This document shows, one piece after another, positions 24,576 through 32,689 of a stretch of 32,689 bases of DNA (the stretch's first letter is position 1; every line of letters begins with the position of its first letter). A program made the position numbers and the translations under genes. The notes beneath the pieces are model-generated. The model did not search any database, was not told the DNA's origin, and saw only the letters and a program-made list of their open reading frames with translations. The stretch lies in contig JAPKDE010000006.1 in assembly GCA_028822675.1 (NCBI GenBank), positions 1 through 32,689 of the forward strand, in the 5' to 3' direction. The stretch comes from Dehalococcoidia bacterium (GTDB taxonomy: Bacteria > Chloroflexota > Dehalococcoidia > UBA3495).

Positions 24576-26552
24576 ATGCCAGTCACATCAATTGAGATTA
24601 AGTCCACTCACCCGTATGCCGGAGGCCAGGTCTTCGGAGACGCCGGGGCGTACGAGCAACTGGACGGCGTGTTTCATTTTGCGGTGGACCCAAAGCACAG
24701 CGCCAACGAGACCATCGCAGATATAGAACTGGCCCCCAGAAACGCAGATGGACTGGTCGAATTTTCGACAGACTTTCGTATCCTGAGGCCCGTTGACCCT
24801 AAACTCGGGAACCGCCGCATCTTGCTGGACGTGCCAAACCGAGGCAAACAACTGGCTATCAGAAACATCAACAGCGCGCCGGAACAGTCGCCAGACGCCC
24901 CCATTGACCCAGGCAACGGCTTCCTGATGCGACAGGGCTACGTAGTGGTCTGGTGTGCCTGGCAGCACGACGTGCCCAATGTCCCGGGGATGCTCCGGGT
25001 CAACATCCCCGACGCCGTAACTTCAGATGGGCCGATCTCCGGCAAGATTGTTGTTACTTTCCAATTGAACTCGCCGTCCCAGGGTGAATTCCTATCTAGC
25101 CGCAACCACCAGGCCTACAAGGCCAGCAACGTTGACGATCAGTCTGCGGTGATGACTGTTCAGGACCACGAAGACGCACCAGAGCAGATTGTTCCCAGAG
25201 ACCAGTGGTCATTTGCTCGGTTGGAGAACGGATCAGCCGTCGCCGACGATAGTCACGTGCACCTACCAGCGGGGTTCGAACCGGGCAAGGTTTACCAGGT
25301 GATTTACACCACCACCGGCGCGCCGGTGGTCGGCCTGGGCAAGCTCGCAACTAGGGACTCGGCCACCTTCCTGCGCTACGCATCCGCAGCAGAGGGAAAC
25401 CCCCTGGCTGGACTCATCGACTACTCCTACAGCTTTGGAGTCTCCCAAAGTGCCCGCTTCCTGCGATTGTTCCTCTATCTGGGTTTGAACCGTGACGAAT
25501 CAGGCCGCTTGGCGTTTGACGGCTTTATGCCCCACGTGGCTGGCGGCAAAATGGGGGAGTTCAACAACCGGTTCGCCCAGCCCTCCAGCCAGGCCACCCG
25601 GAGCGGCAACAGCCTGTTCCCGTTCAGCGACGCCACTCAAACCGACCCAGAGACCGGCCTGACGGACGGAATCCTGGCTCGACTCTCTGCCCAAGGCGAA
25701 CTGCCCAAGGTCATGTACACCCATACCCCTTCGGAGTACTGGGCAGGCCACGGTTCATTGATGCACAGCAACATTGCTGGGGACAAAGACGTGGCTGCGC
25801 CCGAAGAAGTGCGCATCTACGTCGTGTCTGGTGCCCAACATGCCTTGAGCAGTTTCCCACCCACGGACAACGATGCTGATAATTACCACGGCCAGCACAA
25901 GTTCAGCATCGTCGAATACCGAGGTCTGCTGCGGGCTGCCTTGACCAACCTTGACCGTTGGGTGACCACCGGAGAAGCCGCACCACCCAGCCAGCACCCA
26001 AGAATCGACAACGGTACAGCGGTCAGCCCGGAAGGAGTTGCGTCGGCTTTCGCAAAAATCCCAGGGGCGAAACTGCCCAACCCCGCGCGCCGATTCACTC
26101 GCTTGGACTTTGGACCAGATCCGAAGATCCCGACGAAGACCCCAGCGGTAATTGGCAAGGTCTTCCCGCATCAAGTGTCGGCGGTCGACGACGACGCCAA
26201 CGAAATCTCAGGTATCCGACTGCCGTTTATCACTGTGCCGTTGGCCACCCACGCTGGTTGGAACACGCGCCACCCGGACATTGGCGGTAGCGGACAGGTT
26301 ATCGGCACGGGCGGGGCGTCCGGTGGCACACTGCGGGGTTCCATGATCCCGTTCCCGGCCACCCGCGAAAAACGGGAGGCAACCGGAGATCAGCGTCGGT
26401 CAATCGAAGAGCGATACGATTCCAAGGATCAGTATCTGGGCTTGGTAAAACAGGCAACAAAAGACCTGATTGAACAGCGTTACCTGCTTGATGAAGACCT
26501 GGAACGGATAGTCGACCTGGCCGGTGAGCACTACGACTACCTGACCGCCTAA
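24576..26552 (+). CDS. Alpha/beta hydrolase domain (Abhydrolase_10-like) protein
   Basis: A 658-residue protein with no signal peptide, resembling the large 'alpha/beta hydrolase domain-containing' family. An N-terminal beta-rich part starts with THPYAGGQVFGDAGAYEQLDG. A hydrolase core has the nucleophile motif FGVSQSARFLR (Ser near 290). Downstream are FDGFMPHVAGG and a long C-terminal region ending in EERYDSKDQYLGLVKQA. The reaction is probably ester or lactone hydrolysis, substrate unknown. Start: ATG 24576 has AAGGA 6 nt upstream and matches the family start better than TTG 24543. The stop codon lies in a 24-nt palindrome. Confidence 0.85.
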   Translation: MPVTSIEIKSTHPYAGGQVFGDAGAYEQLDGVFHFAVDPKHSANETIADIELAPRNADGLVEFSTDFRILRPVDPKLGNRRILLDVPNRGKQLAIRNINSAPEQSPDAPIDPGNGFLMRQGYVVVWCAWQHDVPNVPGMLRVNIPDAVTSDGPISGKIVVTFQLNSPSQGEFLSSRNHQAYKASNVDDQSAVMTVQDHEDAPEQIVPRDQWSFARLENGSAVADDSHVHLPAGFEPGKVYQVIYTTTGAPVVGLGKLATRDSATFLRYASAAEGNPLAGLIDYSYSFGVSQSARFLRLFLYLGLNRDESGRLAFDGFMPHVAGGKMGEFNNRFAQPSSQATRSGNSLFPFSDATQTDPETGLTDGILARLSAQGELPKVMYTHTPSEYWAGHGSLMHSNIAGDKDVAAPEEVRIYVVSGAQHALSSFPPTDNDADNYHGQHKFSIVEYRGLLRAALTNLDRWVTTGEAAPPSQHPRIDNGTAVSPEGVASAFAKIPGAKLPNPARRFTRLDFGPDPKIPTKTPAVIGKVFPHQVSAVDDDANEISGIRLPFITVPLATHAGWNTRHPDIGGSGQVIGTGGASGGTLRGSMIPFPATREKREATGDQRRSIEERYDSKDQYLGLVKQATKDLIEQRYLLDEDLERIVDLAGEHYDYLTA

Positions 26553-26564
26553 TTAGGCGGTCAG
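26541..26564. terminator. 24-nt perfect palindrome spanning a stop codon
   Basis: The arms CTGACCGCCTAA (26541-26552) and TTAGGCGGTCAG (26553-26564) are perfectly complementary. The first arm contains the hydrolase stop codon. It is followed by AAGATTTG, a poor U-tract. It probably acts as a weak terminator or mRNA 3' stabiliser for the 21273-26552 unit. Confidence 0.5.
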
Positions 26565-26709
26565 AAGATTTGTCCGTAATCAAATCTTTAGCTCGATTTA
26601 CGGTTGCAGAGTGTTTATTGCACAAGGGTTTTAATATAGTTAGCAAAAAGCAAGTAGGAGAAGTCTTATTCGAGAGAATAATGAGCAACCTAGGACTAGA
26701 TTCTGCGAT

Positions 26710-27009
26710 TTGACAATCGACGCGAGAATTGCGGCGTATATTGAAATTGGTGTAGTAAGTTTCGTTTTGCTAATTTATGCTGTTGGGCTCTTCGCGATAG
26801 CTGCGCGAAAATGGAAAACGGTAACAGGGCTTGATTTCGAGTGGCAGTCCGCGTTATTCGTGAGGGTTATTGGGATGTTGCCATACTTAGTAATTGCAGC
26901 CGCGGTATGGCGGGTAAATCTCAGTGTCTTTGGTAATAGAGCTTCTTCGGAGTTGATTCCAGAGGCAGGTAAAATACTTGAACCTGTAAAGGGTACACTT
27001 GACGATTGA
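26710..27009 (+). CDS. Small hypothetical membrane protein
   Basis: A 99-residue ORF from TTG 26710 with two hydrophobic segments (about residues 8-32 and 49-68) and a charged linker KWKTVTGLDFEW. No family recognised. It lies in an AT-rich stretch (roughly 26565-27383) unlike the GC-rich neighbours. Its stop overlaps the start of the following CBS-like ORF by one base, which is the main support for it being a gene. No clear ribosome-binding site. Confidence 0.45.
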   Translation: MTIDARIAAYIEIGVVSFVLLIYAVGLFAIAARKWKTVTGLDFEWQSALFVRVIGMLPYLVIAAAVWRVNLSVFGNRASSELIPEAGKILEPVKGTLDD

Positions 27010-27278
27010 TGAGATATTTCATAGTAAAACCTAGCACCACGGTTGGAACAATGAAGAAGGTAATCTCTGATCAAAGTCAGCGAGTCTTTCCAATTGTCGA
27101 TGACGGAAACATCTTCCAGGGCTTAATATATGCGAGGGACTTCGAAGAACGGTCTGACACAGATAGTGCTTCTACAATTTTAAGTCTCGCGAAAAAATGG
27201 AGCGACCGGAATATCTTCGTATTGTCGTCCCAGTCATCGTCGCATGCCAAAGATATTCTTCATGTAAACGATCTTTAA
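27009..27278 (+). CDS. Small CBS-domain-like protein
   Basis: An 89-residue ORF from ATG 27009. It contains one CBS-like pattern: a beta-strand start (VKPSTTVGTMKKVIS), then QRVFPIVDDGNIFQGLIYARDF, the usual core ending before the second helix. CBS domains bind adenosyl ligands and usually occur in pairs. Here there is one, so the protein may act as a dimer or be a fragment of a larger transporter or channel tail. It overlaps the upstream membrane ORF by 1 nt. AT-rich composition suggests a different history from the flanks. Confidence 0.5.
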   Translation: MRYFIVKPSTTVGTMKKVISDQSQRVFPIVDDGNIFQGLIYARDFEERSDTDSASTILSLAKKWSDRNIFVLSSQSSSHAKDILHVNDL

Positions 27279-27383
27279 TTGGTTCCAGTATTAGACTCGG
27301 ATTACCGTGTGATTGGAACAATCGACTCTTCTTCTTAAGCCTAGATAAACACAGAATAAAACCGGAATTCGTTGGCTGCCGGG

Positions 27384-28382
27384 CTACAGGTTTAGCGAGT
27401 GTTCCTCGTAGTCCTTGAGCTTGTTGTAGATTTGAATTCGGTGCCGGTATGACTCTAAGACCACGATTCGGTCATTGGCATCGACATTCACCGCCACAGG
27501 TCTGCGAAAGCGCCACTCCGGTTCCATGTCCGCCCGGCGTCGGGCTTTGATTATCTCCGGGTTGGCGTTGATGTAAGTCTGCGTCCAGGGTGACGGCTCC
27601 TGCGCGTCTCCCACTAGGGTCGTGATGTAACGGCCATCAGCGTCATAGATCTGAACGCGGTGATTACCCCAGTCGGTCACATAAACATCACCATCCGAGT
27701 CTACAGCCACGCCGGACGGCCCCTTCAGCGAACCCAGCCCAGATGCGGTGCCTTCAAACTTCACCAACAGCTTGCCGTCTGGGGAAAATTTCTGGACTCG
27801 GTTGTTGCCCCAGTCGGCCACATAGATGTCGTCGTTGCGGTCGATACAGAGACCCCAAGGCATCTCGAAACTTCCATCCTCAGTGCCCTGTTGTCCGAAG
27901 TTCGACTTGAACCCGCCGGTCCTGGCGAAGCGTTGCACCCGGTGGTTCAGACTGTCGACAACCCAGAGGTCGTCTTGTGAGTCGAAGGCGATTCCTGATG
28001 GACCGCTCAGCAGACCATCGTCAGTGCCAAATCGGCCCCAGTGAAAGCGGAAAGCCCCCTCGACATCGAAGACTGAAATCCGGTTGGTGAATTCGTCGGA
28101 AACGTAGACTCGACCATCCTGATCAACGTCTATGGAGCGGGGCCAGATGAAGCGTCCATCTTCACCGCCAAACGATCCGAACTGGCCTTGAAACTCACTG
28201 TCGAGGCTAATCTTGCTGACCCTTTGGCCTAGCTGTTCCACACCCCGGCTCAGTACATAGACACGGCCATCTTTGCCCAGAACAAAATCCTGGGGTGTCC
28301 AGAATCCTTGGCCGGACTGGCTGTACATGCCGATGCAATGGCTATAGTCGAAAACCCGACCGGCGGCGACTGTTGTCAGCAC
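27384..28382 (-). CDS. NHL-repeat beta-propeller protein
   Basis: A 332-residue protein made of about six NHL repeats. Each has a pattern such as PWGLCIDRNDDIYVADWGNNRVQKF, seen again in GPSGVAVDSDGDVYVTDWGNHRVQIY and GPSGIAFDSQDDLWVVDSLNHRVQRF. This predicts a six-bladed beta-propeller used for binding or as a lyase scaffold. No signal peptide is obvious. The start is GTG 28382, supported by GGAG 7 nt upstream. It is the last of three minus-strand genes after DUF1800 and DUF1501, with 76 nt between it and DUF1501. Function unknown. Confidence 0.85.
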   Translation of the reverse strand: MLTTVAAGRVFDYSHCIGMYSQSGQGFWTPQDFVLGKDGRVYVLSRGVEQLGQRVSKISLDSEFQGQFGSFGGEDGRFIWPRSIDVDQDGRVYVSDEFTNRISVFDVEGAFRFHWGRFGTDDGLLSGPSGIAFDSQDDLWVVDSLNHRVQRFARTGGFKSNFGQQGTEDGSFEMPWGLCIDRNDDIYVADWGNNRVQKFSPDGKLLVKFEGTASGLGSLKGPSGVAVDSDGDVYVTDWGNHRVQIYDADGRYITTLVGDAQEPSPWTQTYINANPEIIKARRRADMEPEWRFRRPVAVNVDANDRIVVLESYRHRIQIYNKLKDYEEHSLNL

Positions 28383-28458
28383 TGCGGTTCTCCAAAAGGC
28401 GAACTCAAAATAGGCCCGCCCACAATTTTTATAAGTCTGTGTGTTTTGCCAGTCTGTT

Positions 28459-29595
28459 CTAGACGAATGACATTTGCTCGAACTGACCGCCCACTATCGG
28501 CACGGCGTCCAATCCCATCCATTTGTCCACGATCGTGGAGTACAAGCCGCGAAAGTCGTAGTTCGGCTCCAGGTCACCCTGGGTTAAATTTTCCGGTTTC
28601 AGCGAAGGGTAAGCGCCGTACATGCCGCCCTTAACCCGGTCGCCGATGACAAAGGCCACACCGGCTGCTCCGTGGTCGGTTCCAGTGCCGTTGTCGCGGA
28701 CACGCCGGCCAAACTCACTGAATATCATCATCACCACGTTCTCGTTGGCGTCGTGCTCACGGAGGTCGGCAAAGAAACTGTCCACGGCCTCGGAGATGTC
28801 CATCCAGAGCTTGGCGTGGGAGCCGCCTTGGTTGAAGTGCGTGTCAAAGGGACCGTGGGAAGTGTAGAAGACCTGGGTTCCCAGGTCGGCCAGGTGTACC
28901 TGCGCCACGTCCTTCAGGTTGGTTGCGATTGTTGTGTTTCCGTACTCGACAGTTGACGAATATTGCTGTGGGGCGACCTTGATGATGTCGGCACCCCTCA
29001 GCGCATCCAGTCCGGTCTGCCCCAGATACTCCATGGTCAGTCCGCTGCCAATGGCGGGAGAATACATCCGAGCGAAGCTATCGAGGAGCTGGGTGCGCTC
29101 GTCTTGGGAATTTATCCCGGACACTGACGAGAACACGCCGTAGGTAGCCAGGTGGTTAACAGATGTTATGGGCACGCCGCGCATGGTCATCGCCCTGGGC
29201 AGACCCTGCCCAAAGTTCACACCCTTCAGCACGTTTTCCCCGATAGGGTCCAGGTCTCGGATGACCTTGGCCACCCAGCCGTCGGTGCCAATCTTGTTCG
29301 GCTCACAGGTATGCCAGATATCCATGGCTCTAAAATGCGACCGAGGCGAGTTCTCAAATCCAACGCCGTGGACGATGGCCATGTTGCCCTTGTCGTAGAT
29401 ATCTTTGAACTGGTCCATGTCCGAACGGAAAGCCAGTTCGGCATCAATGGGCACCACCTGGTCGGCTGGGATATTGACCTTGGGTCGGGCGTCCCAGTAA
29501 TGGCCGTTGGTATACGGAACAATCGTGTTTAGGTAATCGTTGGCCCCGGTGAGTTGCAGTATGACCAAGACGGGGTCTTTGGATGTTGTTGCCAT
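28459..29595 (-). CDS. DUF1501 domain protein
   Basis: A 378-residue DUF1501 protein (alkaline-phosphatase/sulfatase-like fold). It shows LVILQLTGANDYLNTIVPY near the N-terminus, MAIVHGVGFENSPRSHFRAMDIW (about 72-94) and IFSEFGRRVRDNGTGTDHGAAGVAFVIG. The conserved His/Asp/Glu in the last two are candidate metal ligands. Many DUF1501 proteins have a Tat signal, but this one starts directly with the domain, so it is probably cytoplasmic. It is commonly paired with DUF1800, as here, and the pair's function is not known. ATG 29595 has GGAG 7 nt upstream. The site touches a small hairpin (29607-29623). Confidence 0.9.
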   Translation of the reverse strand: MATTSKDPVLVILQLTGANDYLNTIVPYTNGHYWDARPKVNIPADQVVPIDAELAFRSDMDQFKDIYDKGNMAIVHGVGFENSPRSHFRAMDIWHTCEPNKIGTDGWVAKVIRDLDPIGENVLKGVNFGQGLPRAMTMRGVPITSVNHLATYGVFSSVSGINSQDERTQLLDSFARMYSPAIGSGLTMEYLGQTGLDALRGADIIKVAPQQYSSTVEYGNTTIATNLKDVAQVHLADLGTQVFYTSHGPFDTHFNQGGSHAKLWMDISEAVDSFFADLREHDANENVVMMIFSEFGRRVRDNGTGTDHGAAGVAFVIGDRVKGGMYGAYPSLKPENLTQGDLEPNYDFRGLYSTIVDKWMGLDAVPIVGGQFEQMSFV

Positions 29596-29628
29596 TATCT
29601 ATCTCCCCCGGAGTTGTTCCGGGTGTTT

Positions 29629-29664
29629 GGCTAGGTGACCTGGGCTAGGCGACCTGGGTTAGGC
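29629..29664. repeat. 14-nt tandem repeat at the DUF1800/DUF1501 junction
   Basis: Two and a half copies of GGCTAGGYGACCTG (29629-29642, 29643-29656, partial 29657-29664) run across the DUF1800 stop codon into the gap before DUF1501. Next to it CCCGGA/TCCGGG arms (29607-29612, 29618-29623) form a hairpin that takes in part of the DUF1501 ribosome-binding site. Confidence 0.7.
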
Positions 29665-31062
29665 AAATTGATAATCCCTTGAGGCGGCAATCAGGGCTAA
29701 TAACTTGCCCACTCTATCTTCTGAAGAGCTGATCTCTTCGGGCGTGCTCCAGGCTAATTCCCCGCCCTTGAGGGCGTGGCTGAGTAGTTCTTTCAAGGTT
29801 GTGTCGCTGACCTGTAGCGGCCCCATGGAGTCTAGGCAGACTGCAACCATGGTTTGTGCAGAGTTGTTCGGCTGGGACTGGACCCGGTCAACGATTGCTC
29901 GAACTCCAGGGTGGGAAATATCTCCCAGAACGCCCGCTGCAAAATTGACCCGGCGCATCAAAGCCCCGGCGTCGATCCATGCGGCACCGGTGTGCCAACC
30001 TTCAACGCTGGGCGGGTTGAGCAGTTCTTGTCCCTGCCAGGCGCACTCAAGGGCCAGGTTGTTGAATCCGGGTCTGAACCCCTCGTAATTCCCGGCCATG
30101 CGCACGGTGCCGACGATTAGTTCTGCTGGGCTTTTGACCCTGGCAAATAGGGAGTTCTTGAAGAAGTCAGAATTGAAAAGTACCCGCAGAATAAACCTTA
30201 TATCGCCATGCGATTCGTTGTATGCGTCCACCAGAACGTCGATGGCTACCGGGTCGTTGGGAGGTGTGGAATTCCAACTGGAAACTTCTGGTTCGTCGGC
30301 AACAAAAAATCTATAGAGATGCCGGGCCAAGAATCGGGGAGAGGCCGGTTGGTCCACGATGATGCCCATTATTTCTTCGCCGTTCAAGTTTCCGGTGCGG
30401 CCCAAGAACGTCTTTTCTTCGTTGTCGTGGTCCTCGGGTTTGTACTCAAAATTCCAGAAGAAACGACCCAGCGGGTTCCGGGGAATCTTCGGGGCAATGG
30501 TCCAGCCGGTGAAGGCCCTGGCCGCACTCTTGATATCGTCCTCGGTGTAGTTGCCCACTCCCAAAGAGAAGAGTTCCAGTAATTCGCGGCCCCAGTTTTC
30601 ATTGATGGCGCCGTCATGGTTGCCGTGGTTGTCCAACCAGAAGATCATGGCGGGTGACTTGGCCAATTCAACTAGTAGGTCACCGTATTTGCCGAGTCCA
30701 TACTCTCGGAACATGGCAATTTGACGGCCAATCTCCGGCGGATTGTCAACCTTGGAGTTGCTGGTGGCGAACATCTGATGCCAGAACAGGGCGATCTTTT
30801 CTTCCAATGGACGCTGGGTATTCACCATCCGGAACATCCAATCAGCCTGACTGATTGGCGGGCCAAGTGCACCTTCGTAACCGGGGAGGATTCGGTACAT
30901 CAACTCTTCATCAATGGGAGGCTGGTCTTCCGGATGGAGCAGTTCTTCAACGACAGCTTCATAACCTTTTTCGGCACGGGCTACCAGGTCCGCACGTGGC
31001 TCGCCGAAACCGGCGCGTCGCATCAAATGGGCGATCAGTGCAATCTCTTGTCTGGTGGGCAT
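29659..31062 (-). CDS. DUF1800 domain protein
   Basis: A 467-residue DUF1800 protein. The N-terminus has LIAHLMRRAGFGEPRADLVAR. Conserved motifs follow: EKIALFWHQMFATSNSKV (about 94-111), FWLDNHGNHDGAINENWGRELLELFSLGVGNYTE (the NENWGREL-LELF hallmark), and AARAFTGWTI. The C-terminal part has LLNPPSVEGWHTGAAWID. No signal peptide. It is the first gene of a three-gene minus-strand unit with DUF1501 and the NHL protein. The start ATG 31062 has GGAG 8 nt upstream. Molecular function is unknown in this family. Confidence 0.92.
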   Translation of the reverse strand: MPTRQEIALIAHLMRRAGFGEPRADLVARAEKGYEAVVEELLHPEDQPPIDEELMYRILPGYEGALGPPISQADWMFRMVNTQRPLEEKIALFWHQMFATSNSKVDNPPEIGRQIAMFREYGLGKYGDLLVELAKSPAMIFWLDNHGNHDGAINENWGRELLELFSLGVGNYTEDDIKSAARAFTGWTIAPKIPRNPLGRFFWNFEYKPEDHDNEEKTFLGRTGNLNGEEIMGIIVDQPASPRFLARHLYRFFVADEPEVSSWNSTPPNDPVAIDVLVDAYNESHGDIRFILRVLFNSDFFKNSLFARVKSPAELIVGTVRMAGNYEGFRPGFNNLALECAWQGQELLNPPSVEGWHTGAAWIDAGALMRRVNFAAGVLGDISHPGVRAIVDRVQSQPNNSAQTMVAVCLDSMGPLQVSDTTLKELLSHALKGGELAWSTPEEISSSEDRVGKLLALIAASRDYQFA

Positions 31063-31323
31063 ACTCGAATCTCCGAATATAGCGCCTAAGCGCAGTACAA
31101 ACCGTACTGATGCGTAACGTCATCGGGGAAAGATCAGCACGGTAAAAAGCAATTTGAGACATCGTAGGTTTGGCGCTTGAAAGTGTCAATGTCACAGGCT
31201 ACGAGTACGCTCAATTCTGGGGGGCAAAATTTAAATGGACTGCCCGATTGTGGTTCCCGCTTTTCGTTCCCGTTTGTGGTTCTTAAATGTAGAGTCATTC
31301 TGGCGGGGTCGGTATCTAACCGC

Positions 31324-31329
31324 TATACT
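31324..31329 (+). promoter_or_regulatory. -10 box TATACT, predicted leaderless start
   Basis: TATACT lies 8 nt before ATG 31338, so transcription would start at or within 2 nt of the initiation codon. No ribosome-binding site precedes the ATG, which fits a leaderless mRNA. The -35 region is poor. The rest of the 275-nt divergent gap (31063-31337) shows no gene. Confidence 0.45.
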
Positions 31330-31337
31330 CCGTCTCA

Positions 31338-32018
31338 ATGTCGAAAAGGATTGTATTTGTGCTTGCTCTGCTCTCGTTGGTCGTTCTCACGGCCTGCGGA
31401 ACCGCAGCCACCTCCACCTCCCCGCCCCAAGCAACGGCTGTGCCAACTAGTGCTCCGGTTCCAACTATAGAACCACTCGCCACGCAAACCAGTCCCACAG
31501 AGACGCTAACAAAAGAACCACCGGCAGCCACCACACCTGACACGGCTGATATCAGCTCGGTTTTCATCCAACTGACTGATCCCCTGGACGAACCCCAGTT
31601 CTACTGCCTGGACGTTCCCGGATCCGGTACCTCCGTCAGATTGCAGGCCGCCCTCCAAGTCCACACTTGCAAACAGATTGAGACTGCCGAGGATGAACTT
31701 TTTGCCTTTGATTACCCCAGTCCGGGGCAGATATACATGGAAGCCTACGATCTGTGTATTGAGGCTGATGGAACCACATCTGGTTCCAAGATATTTTTCA
31801 GGCCCTGTTCAAACTCGCCAAACCAGATTTTCACAGTGGACTTTGACATAATCCGCCTTGGCGACGGCATCCATGACGGTTTGTGCGTGGCCGTAGACCC
31901 AGCTCCCGGCATCCCCACGGGAGGGCCAAGCCATCTGCGAAGAGACGTGACCCTTCAGCCCTGCAACCCACTGGACCCGGCAATTTCCCGGTGGATTTTT
32001 GGGTTGTTCGATTACTGA
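31338..32018 (+). CDS. Lipoprotein with ricin-B-like beta-trefoil domain
   Basis: A 226-residue exported lipoprotein. The signal peptide is IVFVLALLSLVVLTAC with the lipobox Cys at residue 20. A ~50-residue Thr/Pro/Ser linker follows, then a domain with trefoil-like repeats: YCLDVPGSG, QAALQVHTCKQ, YDLCIEADG, IFFRPCSNSPNQIF and LCVAVDPAPG with VTLQPCNP. The regularly spaced Cys pairs and the pattern C-[LIV]-x(3-6)-G with Q-x-F/W resemble ricin-type lectin domains, which bind glycans. It is surface-anchored. Partners are unknown. A hairpin ATGGGCTA/TAGCCCAT (32018-32025 with 32046-32053) follows the stop without a U-run. Confidence 0.8.
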   Translation: MSKRIVFVLALLSLVVLTACGTAATSTSPPQATAVPTSAPVPTIEPLATQTSPTETLTKEPPAATTPDTADISSVFIQLTDPLDEPQFYCLDVPGSGTSVRLQAALQVHTCKQIETAEDELFAFDYPSPGQIYMEAYDLCIEADGTTSGSKIFFRPCSNSPNQIFTVDFDIIRLGDGIHDGLCVAVDPAPGIPTGGPSHLRRDVTLQPCNPLDPAISRWIFGLFDY

Positions 32019-32180
32019 TGGGCTACTACTGGTTAACTGCTGGAATAGCCCATTACAATTAAACTTGCTACCCCAACGTTTTGACATAATCAAGAAATGT
32101 TAATATTGTTGACTCGGTAAATCCTTTGTTATCAAAAACGAGCGGTACGCTCAATAAAATTTCAGAAGTAGGTGGAAATT

Positions 32181-32591
32181 ATGGTCAAGCAGGGTGTGAT
32201 ACCCGACGATTTGTCGAAACCATTTTGGGATGCCGCCAACGCAGGCAGATTGGAAATACAAAATTGCAGCGCCTGTAACCGGCTCCACAACCCCCCGGTG
32301 GCGGCCTGCACAAAATGTAAGTCTGGCGACAACATGGAATGGAAACTTATGAGTGGCAAGGGCAAGATCTACAACTACGGTGTGGTGTATGACTGCCCCG
32401 TTAGGTTGTTGCAACAGGACCAGCCATTCAACCTGGCAGTCATCACGCTGGATGAAGACTCTGGAATTCAGATGTACTCCCACCTGCCCGGCACCCCGAT
32501 AGACGATGTTCCCGTTGGTGCCGCGGTGGAAGTGATTTTTGAAGAAACGGCCAACGGTCAGAAAGTTCCCGAATGGCGAGTAGTAAGCTAG
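32181..32591 (+). CDS. DUF35 zinc-ribbon/OB-fold protein
   Basis: A 136-residue acyl-CoA-associated DUF35 protein. An N-terminal helix (PFWDAANAGRLEIQ) is followed by a rubredoxin-like zinc ribbon, CSACNRLHNPPVAACTKC (four Cys as two C-x-x-C), and an OB fold (GKGKIYNYGVVYD through AVEVIFEE). Such proteins pair with thiolases or HMG-CoA-synthase-like enzymes, probably channelling CoA substrates. Start: ATG 32181 has AGGTGG 5 nt upstream. GTG 32172 is less likely. A GAGCG/CGCTC hairpin (32140-32152) lies in its leader. The next gene starts 75 nt later. Confidence 0.9.
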   Translation: MVKQGVIPDDLSKPFWDAANAGRLEIQNCSACNRLHNPPVAACTKCKSGDNMEWKLMSGKGKIYNYGVVYDCPVRLLQQDQPFNLAVITLDEDSGIQMYSHLPGTPIDDVPVGAAVEVIFEETANGQKVPEWRVVS

Positions 32592-32665
32592 CCTTTCTTG
32601 GATTTCATCACTAAATACCTCATTTAAAATCCGATACAGGTAATACCCCCACACAGGAGTTAATT

Positions 32666-32689
32666 ATGGTCACAGAAAATGCTCCAGCT
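32666..32689 (+). CDS. Start of next gene (partial, 8 codons)
   Basis: ATG 32666 is preceded by AGGAG with a 6-nt spacer and opens MVTENAPA before the window ends. From its position after DUF35 a thiolase-family protein would be expected, but eight residues cannot show it. Confidence 0.6.

Noticed and set aside
1..32689. CRISPR arrays, tRNA/rRNA genes, insertion sequences, integrases, toxin-antitoxin pairs
   Set aside because: None seen on reading both strands; repeats present are short and not spacer-organised. A cmscan or ISfinder run would be needed for a firm negative.

Overview
The window looks like a chromosomal segment of a marine Chloroflexota bacterium of the SAR202 type. This is an inference from gene content: two luciferase-like flavin monooxygenases, a pair of class III (CaiB/BaiF) CoA-transferases, a DUF35 zinc-ribbon/OB protein at the start of what looks like a thiolase locus, DUF1800/DUF1501 genes, and lipoproteins with Thr/Pro/Ala/Val linkers. 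TTG and GTG starts are frequent. No rRNA, tRNA, transposase, integrase, phage gene or CRISPR array was seen.

Layout. (1) 1-515, minus: an OsmC-family protein cut by the window edge. Its reading frame carries a TGA exactly where the family has its peroxidatic Cys, followed by a hairpin that fits the bacterial SECIS rules, so it is very probably a selenoprotein. (2) 683-1289: a strong bidirectional terminator, the C-terminal remnant of an MMPL/RND transporter, and a broken DUF2568 membrane-protein gene. (3) 1324-7172: a promoter/operator, a Gfo/Idh/MocA-like protein, two flavin monooxygenases, a 4,5-dihydroxyphthalate-decarboxylase-family protein and an MFS exporter. (4) 7368-18944, minus: an apparent ten-gene operon with a BMP-type (nucleoside-like) ABC transporter, a biuret-hydrolase homologue, an amidase, and the three oxamate carbamoyltransferase proteins (DUF2877, DUF1116, FdrA), ending in an unlisted 59-residue gene. 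(5) 19245-21212, plus, divergent from (4): carbamate kinase and an aspartate-carbamoyltransferase-like protein. (6) 21273-26552: a crotonase-fold protein, two CoA-transferases and a large alpha/beta hydrolase. (7) 26565-27383: an AT-rich stretch with two small ORFs. (8) 27384-31062, minus: DUF1800, DUF1501 and NHL-repeat genes. (9) 31338-32689, plus: a ricin-B-like lipoprotein, a DUF35 protein and the first codons of the next gene.

How the genes may work together. Regions 4 and 5 read as a module that imports a carbamoylated nitrogen compound (ureide, oxalurate or biuret-like), trims it with two amidohydrolases, phosphorolyses the carbamoyl bond to carbamoyl phosphate, and makes ATP with carbamate kinase. 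In E. coli the FdrA/YlbE/YlbF set does this with oxalurate from allantoin. Here the upstream allantoin genes are absent, a biuret-hydrolase-like enzyme is present, and a second, ATCase-fold carbamoyltransferase that has lost its aspartate-binding residues sits beside the kinase. The true substrate is therefore open.

The most noteworthy points are the selenocysteine OsmC, the double-carbamoyltransferase ureide module with its AUA-started DUF1116 gene and detached 59-residue partner, and the CoA-transferase pair in which only one subunit keeps the catalytic Asp.
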